Shown in pieces: positions 1 to 6,662 of a DNA stretch of 6,697 bases. The translations under genes and the position numbers were made by a program. This DNA comes from RGIG4694 sp964501705 (GTDB lineage Bacteria; Bacillota; Clostridia; Oscillospirales; Ruminococcaceae): contig CAZCUQ010000100.1 of the NCBI GenBank assembly GCA_964501705.1, positions 1 to 6,697 of the forward strand. Direction: 5' to 3'. Position 1 is the stretch's first letter. Every line of letters begins with the position of its first letter. The notes beneath the pieces are model-generated. The model was given only the letters and a program-made list of their open reading frames with translations. It made no database searches and was not told the DNA's origin.

Positions 1-70
1 AGTATTTCGGGTCTATTGAATTGCTGTTCGTGAACGCGTCATAAAGAACATCGATATTGAAATTGCTCAT
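1..70 (-). CDS. N-terminal fragment, probable citrate synthase (runs off the left edge)
   Basis: This is the start of a minus-strand gene cut by the window edge; only 23 codons are visible, beginning MSNFNIDVLYDAFTNSNSID and continuing PKY. The start is well supported. An ATG at 70-68 is preceded by AAAGGGG at 86-80 with a 9-nt spacer, and a near-consensus promoter lies about 70 nt further upstream. The fragment resembles the short helical lead-in of clostridial citrate synthases, in which an IDP-like segment is followed by a Tyr- and Lys-rich stretch and then the core fold. That enzyme condenses oxaloacetate and acetyl-CoA in the cytoplasm. The identity comes from memory of the family's N-terminus, and no catalytic residue lies inside the window, so it is a tentative call. 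That a real protein-coding gene starts here is much more certain. Confidence 0.45.
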   Translation of the reverse strand, partial: MSNFNIDVLYDAFTNSNSIDPKY

Positions 71-79
71 CAGAAAACG

Positions 80-136
80 CCCCTTTCCGAGGAAAATGAA
101 TTTTTTACTTTGAAAACCTGCAATTTTGTTTTCCTC
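80..136 (-). promoter_or_regulatory. Leader of the left-edge gene: ribosome binding site and competing pairings
   Basis: The roughly 70-nt leader contains the Shine-Dalgarno AAAGGGG (86-80). Just upstream of it is TTTTCCTC (96-89), which is a perfect 8-bp complement of GAGGAAAA at 136-129, with a 32-nt loop between. The same CCTC (92-89) can instead pair with the GGGG of the Shine-Dalgarno (83-80) across a GGAAA loop, using three G-C pairs and one G-U pair. These two pairings are mutually exclusive. The ribosome binding site is clear. A regulatory switch is only inferred, because both stems are short and AT-rich or contain a wobble. Confidence 0.45.
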
Positions 137-146
137 TTTATACTTT

Positions 147-175
147 ATTGTAGCAAAAAAAAGACTTTATGTCAA
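147..175 (-). promoter_or_regulatory. Sigma-A promoter of the left-edge gene
   Basis: Reading the minus strand, there is a perfect -35 TTGACA (175-170), a 17-bp spacer rich in T, and a -10 TACAAT (152-147). Transcription would begin near 140, giving a leader of about 70 nt before the ATG at 70. The spacing and hexamers are those of a strong housekeeping promoter, and the position between the operon terminator and the next gene fits. Confidence 0.85.
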
Positions 176-185
176 GTGAGAGAAT

Positions 186-217
186 ATATTTCGGGGATTT
201 ATACAATATTTTGGGGA
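186..217 (-). repeat. Tandem 12-nt direct repeats upstream of the promoter (possible operator)
   Basis: On the minus strand, TCCCCAAAATAT (217-206) and TCCCCGAAATAT (197-186) differ at one base and are offset by 20 bp, about two helical turns, so both face the same side of the DNA. Their centres fall near -51 and -71 relative to the predicted transcription start, where an activator is often placed. A weaker relative, TCCGTGAAATAC (249-238, 9 of 12 matches), lies a further 32 bp upstream. The repeat is directly visible; a role as a protein binding site is inferred and no regulator family is recognised. Confidence 0.5.
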
Positions 218-265
218 AAAGATTCATTTTATTAACAGTATTTCACGGAATTGGAGCCGCGGCCG

Positions 266-356
266 AAAAACAAAAAGCAGCAGACCTCCTCGGAAACCGG
301 CGCGGCTGCTGACAAAATCCTTTGCCGTCAGCCGCACTCCGGTTTCCGAGGAGGTC
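266..356 (-). terminator. Rho-independent terminator of the SNF2-yfhO operon
   Basis: Beginning 8 nt after the yfhO stop codon, the transcript can form a perfect 18-bp stem (356-339 with 300-283). A second 7-bp stem lies inside it (335-329 with 308-302), and a further 4-bp CAAA/TTTG stem can form near the apex. Six nucleotides after the base of the stem comes TTTTTGTTTTT (276-266). There is no T-run on the plus-strand side, so it acts only for minus-strand transcription. It is longer than an ordinary terminator, and the gap between stem and T-run is slightly larger than ideal. Confidence 0.85.
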
Positions 357-364
357 GGTTACAG

Positions 365-3187
365 TTATACAGATAACCTTTCTTTTCTCCCTCTTCTTTT
401 CTCGTAAATACCGAGAAGAATACAGATAATTACCCCTATAGCGGAAATAATTATCCCTATCTTGAGTCCGGGAGGAAAATATATCATTTCAATTGTGTGA
501 GCGCCTTTTGTGAGTTTTACGCCGATAAGAGCGTCAAAAAGCTCGGTAATTTCGGTTTTCTGTCCGTCAACGTAGACCGTCCAGCCGGGTTCATTCGTTA
601 TTGACGTGAACATTATGCCGTCCTCTTTTGCTTCTATCGTGCCTTTCAGATGATCTTCGCTGAAATATTCTATGTTAAGAGGACTTTTCTTTAACTCATC
701 GACAGCGCTTTTAAACAGTTCTTCGTCAAGATAAACGAATTCCTGATCGTAGAAAAGGACCTCGTTCTTGTCGTTCGCTATCGTAGTTATCAGGTTAAGC
801 TCCTTTCCCTCCTCGAATCTTCCGAGAGGAAGAATCGTCATGTTTCCGCTTTCGTAATAATACTCCAGAAACTCTTTGTTGAGCCACAGATTTACCTTAC
901 GTTCGTATTTCGAGGGGAAATACATATAGATCATTTGATCGTTCGGAGCTGTTATCGTAAATTCCACCTGACTGTTCTCGCCCTGTGTTACGGTAGTATA
1001 TTTTGAGTGATTTCCGTAGGTGCTTGAGCGGACATTTTCGGTTTTAATGTCGTCTATTTCTATTTTTTTGAAAAACTCCGTATATTCTTCCGAAAGCATG
1101 GAGGAAAGCATTCTGTTCTGATTTTCAAAGGGATATTCCGTTCCCGTTATTTTGCAGTTTTCCGCCTCGGAATTTACCATATATCCTATCGGCAGAGCAT
1201 AGGGATTTTCATATACGCTGATGATATTATTTTCGTTCTGCTTAGTCATGATAAGCTTGTCATAATGCTTTGACTCGGGGATTTCGGGTTCTTCGGGATT
1301 TCCGTCCTCTCCCTTTTGTATTTCGTTTCTCTCATAGACGTATTTTATCCCGAAAATCGCGTCGGTTACATAGGTCGCGCCTCTGTACTTGATATAATGT
1401 CCGCCGTATGAAAAGCCGAGCTTTCTGAGAAACTGTATGGGCTTTGCGTTTAATGTCGAGCTTGAATGTGAGATACCGTATGAACCGAGAGCCATCGCGT
1501 CGTTTACTGTTCTGTGGTAGTCGCTCTCTATTCTGTAAAGTCCGCTGTCCTCCGCTTTTATTGCGCTCACGACTTCCTGACCGAGCGGAATGAAGCTGTT
1601 GAAGCCCTCGTAATTTGAATAGTGTACATCATCATCGATCGCCTTAAAAGTATACGCGGTTGTTATAAGAAGCTCCGCTCCCGCCGTAATATAGCACGCG
1701 AGAGAGATTCCGAAACGCTTTGCTCCATGATTTTTTATACCCGTCAGAATAAAAGCATATGCCGCCAGATAGATGACAGACGCCCATATCGCGGTGATAA
1801 CTCCCGCGTTTTCAAGATCCTGCTTATCAACAAGGAACACATACAGCACCAGCGCTGAAAATACTCCCGCTATCTGTTTTTTTGTTATCCCGTCTATATT
1901 CTTATAGGCCTCCGCGGCAGCCACGAGGAGCACAAACGAAAAAGTGAACGAATATCTGTACGGAAGCCAGTTGGGATTCTGAAATCCGTGCCACGCGATA
2001 TCGATATTTGAAATATACATCGAAAGCACAAGAGACAGAGCCAGAAACGCCGTTCCTATCTTCTGTTTAGTCTTTATCCTGTCGTTCATGAAATAAAGCG
2101 GAACAAGAATAAGCGTTAGGACGCCGCAGTATATCGAGGGAGAACCCTCGTTGCGGCAGGTGTCGTACATATCGGGCAGGAGATTTCGGAAAAAGTCGAT
2201 AAATTTGAAATTCGTCTCCCACTCAAAGTCGGGGTCGGTGAATTCGAGCTTTCCGAGCGAAAGAGAATGATAAAGCGGAATAAGCACCCATGAAGCGCAC
2301 GCCGCGCTGATTATTCCTCCCGCCGCAAAACGTATCCCGCTCATTAAAAAGTGAGAAAATTTAAATTTCTCTTCCCGGCGGGAAAAATAATAATACAGAA
2401 AATAAAGTATGCTGAAAAACGCCGTCATCCAGCCGATATAGAAATGCGCTATGAACATCAGCGAAAGAGGAATGATAAAATAAAGCATTTTTTTCTCGTT
2501 TATGAGAATTTCTATTCCTCTTATGATAAGCGGAAGATATATAAGTCCGTCAAGCCACATCGGATTCATCAGCTGAACTACCATATACGACATAAGAGCA
2601 TACAGCCATGAGAATAAAAGCGCGGAATTTGCGTTTATATCCCTTTGCTTTTGCAGGAAAAAGCAGAATGTGACTCCGGCCGCGCCAACCTTGCACATCT
2701 GCATTATCAGAATGGATGTAGTCATAAAGGAACGCGGAAGAAGCATTACTATCAGCATAAAGGGACTTGCGATATAATAGGCGAAAATTCCCATTGTCTC
2801 GCCGCTTAAATTGCGGCTCCAGGAGATGAACGGACTGCCCTCGCCCCGCAGCACCTGATGAAAATGCTCGTAATAATATACGTACTGTCCGTTAAGGTCG
2901 AGGACAAGCACGGATTCATCTCCGAACGGGTATATACCGAAGATGAAATACGCTCCCAGAAGAATAAGCGCGGGAATGAAAAACGCAAGAAGATATATCT
3001 TTTTCTCTTTGAAAAAATCGGAGAGTCTTGTCAGAGAAGGAGACTTTTTTGTCTTTTTTGCATGAGACGGCGCCTTAACGGGAGACGTTTCCTCCGTCTG
3101 CCTGACGGGAATTTCCCCGCTGCCGCCGTCGGAAAATCCGACGGTATCTTCCGAATCAAGATTCCCGGAAAAAGAAGAGTCGTTCAT
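365..3187 (-). CDS. YfhO family polytopic membrane protein (GT-C-like)
   Basis: The product has 940 residues. Residues 1-60 are a hydrophilic, low-complexity cytoplasmic tail. The first membrane helix is at about 63-85, and a further 12 or so hydrophobic segments follow between about 131 and 511. A large, probably extracytoplasmic domain spans about 515-905. A final helix at about 909-928 is followed by a basic cytoplasmic tail. Family landmarks are DLNGQY (97-102) in the first outside loop, SPF (141-143), NPMWLDG (208-214), LPYRYSF (408-414), the GW-VYVDGQ segment (868-876) and KGAHTIEMIYFPPG (894-907). Acidic D97 and D213 are candidate functional residues by family analogy. Characterised relatives, B. 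subtilis YfhO and Listeria GtlB, are linked to outer-surface glycosylation of lipoteichoic acid from undecaprenyl-phosphate sugars; the acceptor here is unknown. The ATG at 3187 is supported by AGAAAGG (3203-3197) with a 9-nt spacer, and the next Met is at residue 132. The gene is complete, second in its operon and followed directly by a terminator. The family call is firm; the substrate is not known. Confidence 0.93.
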   Translation of the reverse strand: MNDSSFSGNLDSEDTVGFSDGGSGEIPVRQTEETSPVKAPSHAKKTKKSPSLTRLSDFFKEKKIYLLAFFIPALILLGAYFIFGIYPFGDESVLVLDLNGQYVYYYEHFHQVLRGEGSPFISWSRNLSGETMGIFAYYIASPFMLIVMLLPRSFMTTSILIMQMCKVGAAGVTFCFFLQKQRDINANSALLFSWLYALMSYMVVQLMNPMWLDGLIYLPLIIRGIEILINEKKMLYFIIPLSLMFIAHFYIGWMTAFFSILYFLYYYFSRREEKFKFSHFLMSGIRFAAGGIISAACASWVLIPLYHSLSLGKLEFTDPDFEWETNFKFIDFFRNLLPDMYDTCRNEGSPSIYCGVLTLILVPLYFMNDRIKTKQKIGTAFLALSLVLSMYISNIDIAWHGFQNPNWLPYRYSFTFSFVLLVAAAEAYKNIDGITKKQIAGVFSALVLYVFLVDKQDLENAGVITAIWASVIYLAAYAFILTGIKNHGAKRFGISLACYITAGAELLITTAYTFKAIDDDVHYSNYEGFNSFIPLGQEVVSAIKAEDSGLYRIESDYHRTVNDAMALGSYGISHSSSTLNAKPIQFLRKLGFSYGGHYIKYRGATYVTDAIFGIKYVYERNEIQKGEDGNPEEPEIPESKHYDKLIMTKQNENNIISVYENPYALPIGYMVNSEAENCKITGTEYPFENQNRMLSSMLSEEYTEFFKKIEIDDIKTENVRSSTYGNHSKYTTVTQGENSQVEFTITAPNDQMIYMYFPSKYERKVNLWLNKEFLEYYYESGNMTILPLGRFEEGKELNLITTIANDKNEVLFYDQEFVYLDEELFKSAVDELKKSPLNIEYFSEDHLKGTIEAKEDGIMFTSITNEPGWTVYVDGQKTEITELFDALIGVKLTKGAHTIEMIYFPPGLKIGIIISAIGVIICILLGIYEKRRGRKERLSV

Positions 3188-3206
3188 AATAATCAGCCTT
3201 TCTTTA
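3188..3206 (-). promoter_or_regulatory. Intergenic junction: yfhO ribosome binding site abutting the SNF2 stop
   Basis: Only 16 nt separate the SNF2 stop codon TAA (3206-3204) from the ATG of the membrane protein. The Shine-Dalgarno AGAAAGG (3203-3197) begins at the base directly after the stop and ends 9 nt before the ATG. There is no room for a promoter or terminator, so the genes must be cotranscribed. A ribosome finishing the first gene would cover the second gene's start region, which favours translational coupling. Confidence 0.85.
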
Positions 3207-6200
3207 TTCTATGACGGACATTATATCGGCGGCGGACATTTTCATGATCGAGCCGTCGCCGGCAACAGCCATATCGGCAAGCTCTTTTTTATTCTGCTGG
3301 AGCTTTTGTATATTTTCCTCTATGGTATTTTTGGTGATAAGCTTATATACCGAAACACTGTTTTTCTGACCTATTCTGTAAGCGCGGTCGGCGGCCTGGT
3401 TTTCGGCGGAAACATTCCACCACGGATCGTAGTGTATAACGATATCCGCGCCTGTCAGATTAAGTCCCGTTCCGCCCGCTTTCAGTGAGATAAGGAAAAC
3501 CTTTGTGTTATCGGTGTTGAAGCTGTTTACAAGATGTATCCGTTCATCGGCTTTTGTCTGTCCCGTGAGGAGAAAATACGGTATATTTTCTGCCGCGAGA
3601 CGTTTTTCGATGATTGCGAGCATTGAAGTAAACTGCGAGAAGAGAAGTATTTTGTGTCCCGTTCCGATACAGCCCTCGATGAGATCCATACAGCATTCAA
3701 GCTTTGCGCTGCCTCCCGTGTAATTTTCGTAAACAAGAGACGGATCGCAGCATATCTGACGAAGCCTTGTAAGCATTGCGAGAATTTCTATTTTTCCCGT
3801 TTCGGGATTAGCCTGTGCGAATTTTTCCCTTAAGGTCTTTTTTATCGAAAGAACATTTGCGGCATACAGTTTTTTCTGTTCATCGGTCATCTCCTCGGCG
3901 ATGATCGTTTCGGTTTTTTCGGGAAGTTCCGTAAGGACGTCCTTTTTAAGGCGTCTGAGTATAAACGGAGATGTCAGTCTCTGAAGCTCCCCAAGGGAAT
4001 TCTCGTCCGAGTTTTTAACGATCGGCGTTTCAAAATTACTCTTGAAGTAAGTGTACCCGTAAAGGTATTCGGGCATTATGAAATCAAAAATGCTCCAAAG
4101 CTCCGCGAGGGAGTTTTCAACGGGAGTTCCGGTCAGCGCGAATCTGATTTTTGCCCTGACCGCTCTTACGACCTTTGAAGCCTGAGTGGAGTGATTTTTG
4201 ATAAACTGTGCCTCGTCCGCAAATTCAAAGTCAAACAGGATATCCTCATAGCAGACGATATCCCGAAGAAGCGATGAATAAGAGGTTATAAGTATATCGG
4301 CGTTATCGGAATTTGAGATAAGGTCGCTTCTCACGGAGGCGGTTCCCATAACCGGAACGCTTGTAAGGGACGGAGCGAATCTGCTTATTTCGCTTTCCCA
4401 GTTCAGCACGAGAGACGATGGGCATACCACAAGACATTTTATTTTTCCGCCGCGTTTTTCCTTTTCCGAAAGAATAAGAGCGATCGACTGAAGAGTTTTT
4501 CCGAGTCCCATATCATCGGCGAGAATTCCCCCGAATCCGAAATCCGCTATGGTCTTAAGCCATTTGAAGCCGAATTCCTGATAGGGACGAAGTTCCCCCG
4601 TGATACCTTCGGGAACAGCGTAGTTCGCCGAAAACGATTCATTATATTCTCTTGTTATTTTTTTGAATTCCTCGCTCCGTCTTATTCTGAGGCCGTTTAC
4701 ATTTTCGGCCAGCGAATCGAGGTACAACATTCTGTATTTCGGAACGTTTATATTCTTTTTGAGAAAATCCTTGTCGGAGATATTCAGAGCCTCCGCCGCG
4801 TCGGAAAATTCCCGTATCCCCTCATCGTTCAGATCCACAAAGGAGCCGTCGCGGAGTCTGTGATATTTTTTACCCTTCCGATAAGAAGCGAGAACCTTTA
4901 CGAGTTCTTTTATATCGTATCCTTCCGCGCTGACCGTCAGAGACAGAAGACCGTCCTTATTCGGAGTCACACCGAGAGCCGGTCTTACGGGCGGGCGGAT
5001 CTTCATTGCCTTGAATTTATCCGACGCATATATTTCGATATTTTTTGAAAGAAAAGATATGCCTTCGGAGAAAAGTCTGTAGATATCGTCGCTTCCCGAA
5101 ACCTCAAGCGGGTGAACGGGATCGTTTTCTCTGCGCGTCAAAAATTTAAGCACATCTCTTTCGGCGGTTTTTTCGGCGCGAATATTGGATACTCTGCCCG
5201 TTATTCCCGAAAACGCGGGATAAGTCACATTCCCGTAGGTGAAATCAAGTCTGCCGAAGATAGTGTTCGAGTCGGGGGAATCAAGGTAAAGCCTCGATAC
5301 TGCGTCAGGCGGGATATAATCGCCCAGAATATCCTCGCCGTTTATCATCACGTATTTTTTTACGGTTGAAATGACCGAAGCGCAGAAAGATCCTATATCC
5401 GCGGGAGAAATCGAGATTCTTTCGTACTCCGCAAGCTCCGAATATATGGGGAAAACCGCCTGAGAGAATCCCTTTGACGCAATATAAAGCTTTTTGTTTT
5501 TTGTATCGGCGAAAACGCTGAACGATTCCGAGCCGAAAACATCATAGCTTTGCTTACAGGACAGGATGAAGAGAGTTTCTTTTTTGTCAAATTCAAGCAC
5601 GATATCGGGGTCGCGGCGTATTATTCCGTATTCCTCGTCATCGAAAAAAATCGAGCTGCTTTTATATATATCAAAGAAATTTTTAAGAAGCGAATTTTTT
5701 ATATTCACGGTTTTTGAACTGAGTGAATATCTTGTATCGTTCGCCGAAAGAGCCGAAACAATGAAATCGAAGATTTGCCGTCCTTTTTCGTCGAGAGCCT
5801 CGAAGCTGTGAGTGAACGCAAGATTTTTCCCGTAGGAATGGTATCTTCCCGTGCGAAATCTCATAATAAGCTCATAGAGGTTATTCACAACATACATTTT
5901 TTCTCTGCCGATCTTAACGGACAGAAACATTTCGTTACGGGAATATGAGGGGAAAATGTGCGGTTCGAGAGTTATACTTCCTGCGGCAGTCTGAGGCGAT
6001 TCCTCTTCTTCCGTGAGGGTGCTGTAGTCTTTTATAAGGTATTTTACAGACGGCGAAGAACCGGGAGCTTCGGAAGACGGATTATGTGCCGAGGAATACT
6101 CCAGAAGAGCGGCGCAGACATGACGGCAGTATCCGAATTTATCGCAGGGTGCGCTGCAGGTGCAGGCGGCGCTGCATACCGTTTTGTCATCGGCGGACAG

Positions 6201-6383
6201 CACGAAAACACACTTATACTGTTTGTGATCTTCGGAATCGACCACAGCGCGGACCGCTGTTTTCCCGCCGCTCACTGAGAAAATATCCGTAAGCTCCGCA
6301 CGGGAATTGTTATAGTCATACTCGCCGTTTTGGTAAGTATCGCTGCTCCAGGCGAAAGTCTTTATCTGATTTCTGTCGGGCAT
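3204..6383 (-). CDS. SWIM zinc-finger SNF2-family DNA translocase/helicase
   Basis: The product has 1059 residues from the chosen start. It is a cytoplasmic SF2 ATPase of the bacterial SNF2 type, related to B. subtilis YwqA. A SWIM zinc finger has C74-x-C76 and C86-x-H88. A long segment, about 110-590, fits the bacterial SNF2-associated region. The ATPase core begins with LRPYQEFGFKWL (598-609). It then shows motif I DDMGLGKT (623-630, Lys629), motif Ia VVCPSSLVLNW (652-662), motif II DEAQ (723-726) and motif III LTGTP (750-754). The second lobe shows KILLFSQF (911-918), GGTGLNL (970-976) and QAADRAYRIGQ (996-1006) with arginines 1000 and 1003. All catalytic motifs are intact, so it should be an active ATPase that moves along duplex DNA rather than unwinding it, by family analogy; its biological target is unknown. 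The start is the ATG at 6383, with AAAGGA at 6395-6390. An in-frame ATG at 6401 would add six residues but has no Shine-Dalgarno. First gene of the operon. Confidence 0.93.
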   Translation of the reverse strand: MPDRNQIKTFAWSSDTYQNGEYDYNNSRAELTDIFSVSGGKTAVRAVVDSEDHKQYKCVFVLSADDKTVCSAACTCSAPCDKFGYCRHVCAALLEYSSAHNPSSEAPGSSPSVKYLIKDYSTLTEEEESPQTAAGSITLEPHIFPSYSRNEMFLSVKIGREKMYVVNNLYELIMRFRTGRYHSYGKNLAFTHSFEALDEKGRQIFDFIVSALSANDTRYSLSSKTVNIKNSLLKNFFDIYKSSSIFFDDEEYGIIRRDPDIVLEFDKKETLFILSCKQSYDVFGSESFSVFADTKNKKLYIASKGFSQAVFPIYSELAEYERISISPADIGSFCASVISTVKKYVMINGEDILGDYIPPDAVSRLYLDSPDSNTIFGRLDFTYGNVTYPAFSGITGRVSNIRAEKTAERDVLKFLTRRENDPVHPLEVSGSDDIYRLFSEGISFLSKNIEIYASDKFKAMKIRPPVRPALGVTPNKDGLLSLTVSAEGYDIKELVKVLASYRKGKKYHRLRDGSFVDLNDEGIREFSDAAEALNISDKDFLKKNINVPKYRMLYLDSLAENVNGLRIRRSEEFKKITREYNESFSANYAVPEGITGELRPYQEFGFKWLKTIADFGFGGILADDMGLGKTLQSIALILSEKEKRGGKIKCLVVCPSSLVLNWESEISRFAPSLTSVPVMGTASVRSDLISNSDNADILITSYSSLLRDIVCYEDILFDFEFADEAQFIKNHSTQASKVVRAVRAKIRFALTGTPVENSLAELWSIFDFIMPEYLYGYTYFKSNFETPIVKNSDENSLGELQRLTSPFILRRLKKDVLTELPEKTETIIAEEMTDEQKKLYAANVLSIKKTLREKFAQANPETGKIEILAMLTRLRQICCDPSLVYENYTGGSAKLECCMDLIEGCIGTGHKILLFSQFTSMLAIIEKRLAAENIPYFLLTGQTKADERIHLVNSFNTDNTKVFLISLKAGGTGLNLTGADIVIHYDPWWNVSAENQAADRAYRIGQKNSVSVYKLITKNTIEENIQKLQQNKKELADMAVAGDGSIMKMSAADIMSVIE

Positions 6384-6397
6384 AGTTTTTCCTTTCC
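6384..6397 (-). promoter_or_regulatory. Ribosome binding site that decides the SNF2 start
   Basis: On the minus strand, GGAAAGGA (6397-6390) lies 6 nt before the ATG at 6383. The alternative in-frame ATG at 6401 overlaps the approach to this site and is preceded only by AT-rich sequence with no purine tract. The downstream ATG is therefore the better start. Confidence 0.8.
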
Positions 6398-6460
6398 GCA
6401 TATTGATTTAATATTGTTACATCAGGTTATTATGATCTCACATAAAAAGATTATTAAATT

Positions 6461-6489
6461 ATTATAACATATATTAAACGGAATTTCAA
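6461..6489 (-). promoter_or_regulatory. Sigma-A promoter with extended -10 for the SNF2-yfhO operon
   Basis: On the minus strand, a -35 TTGAAA (6489-6484), a 17-bp spacer and a perfect -10 TATAAT (6466-6461) are preceded by TG at 6469-6468, giving an extended -10 TGTTATAAT. Transcription would start near 6454, leaving a leader of about 70 nt before the SNF2 ATG. The flanks are AT-rich, as expected for a strong promoter. The leader has a short ATCA...TGAT complement (6436-6421), too weak to call a regulatory structure. Confidence 0.85.
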
Positions 6490-6544
6490 TATATTTCGGA
6501 AAAAATAAGCTGATTTGTAATAAAATTCATTCAGTGCGGAGATA

Positions 6545-6572
6545 TTTTTCCCGCCGCTTCCTCCCCTTTTTT
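6545..6572. other. Pyrimidine-rich (purine on minus) tract
   Basis: A 28-nt tract on the plus strand is all pyrimidine except for two G residues, bounded by T5 and T6 runs. On the minus strand it includes AAAAAAGGGGAGGAA, which resembles a very strong Shine-Dalgarno, but the first ATG after it is about 30 nt away and opens only a 14-codon frame. It sits about 60-90 bp upstream of the operon's -35. No function can be assigned. Confidence 0.4.
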
Positions 6573-6574
6573 CG

Positions 6575-6605
6575 TTTCAAGTTACTTTTTATTTGAAGTT
6601 ACTTT
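6575..6605. repeat. Two tandem AAGTTACTT repeats
   Basis: Two 14-nt copies, tttcaagttacttt (6575-6588) and tttgaagttacttt (6592-6605), differ at one base and are offset by 17 bp. Each contains AAGT-T-ACTT, a palindrome around a central base, so each unit could itself be a dimer binding site. Related sequences follow at 6628-6635 (GATTACTT) and, inverted, at 6646-6653 (GTAACTTC). The copies are visible in the sequence; an operator role or membership in a dispersed repeat family is inference. Confidence 0.55.
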
Positions 6606-6623
6606 CATCGTTTCCGCAATAAC

Positions 6624-6657
6624 CTCCGATTACTTCATATTAGTTGTAACTTCGGAG
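6624..6657. repeat. Inverted repeat (hairpin) in the upstream region
   Basis: CTCCGA (6624-6629) is complementary to TCGGAG (6652-6657), and TTAC (6630-6633) to GTAA (6646-6649). This gives a 10-bp stem with a 2-nt bulge and a 12-nt loop. Neither strand has a T-run after it, so it is not a standard terminator. The 3' arm overlaps an inverted copy of the AAGTTAC motif, which can alternatively pair with 6595-6602. Confidence 0.45.
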
Positions 6658-6662
6658 CTTCA

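Noticed and set aside
276..310. Pseudoknot between the terminator loop segment AGCAGC and GCTGCT just after the stem
   Set aside because: A single linking nucleotide would have to span an 18-bp stem, which is sterically impossible; only an alternative fold is plausible.
2858..3214. Plus-strand open frame of 118 codons opposite the start of the membrane protein gene
   Set aside because: It lies entirely opposite a well-supported gene, has a basic low-complexity composition typical of antisense frames, and resembles no known family.
5958..6278. Plus-strand open frame of 106 codons opposite the SWIM region
   Set aside because: The Cys/Gly/Arg-rich translation is the antisense image of the SNF2 N-terminus, with no promoter or convincing ribosome binding site.
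3204..6383. SNF2 gene as part of a phage-defence system such as DISARM
   Set aside because: No methyltransferase, nuclease, DrmA/B-like or phospholipase-like partner is present; the only neighbours are a YfhO protein and a probable metabolic gene, and the SWIM-SNF2 form is common in Firmicutes genomes.
6384..6401. Upstream in-frame ATG at 6401 as the SNF2 start
   Set aside because: There is no Shine-Dalgarno before it, while the ATG at 6383 has AAAGGA at ideal spacing.
6535..6572. Plus-strand rho-independent terminator using GCGG/CCGC and the T6 run
   Set aside because: The stem has only 4 bp and the T-run begins 12 nt after it.
6584..6610. Leader peptide of eight codons (MKVTSNKK) on the minus strand at 6610-6584
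   Set aside because: It is too short to judge, the GGAGG before it is 14 nt from the ATG, and the codons coincide with the repeat units, which explains the sequence better.
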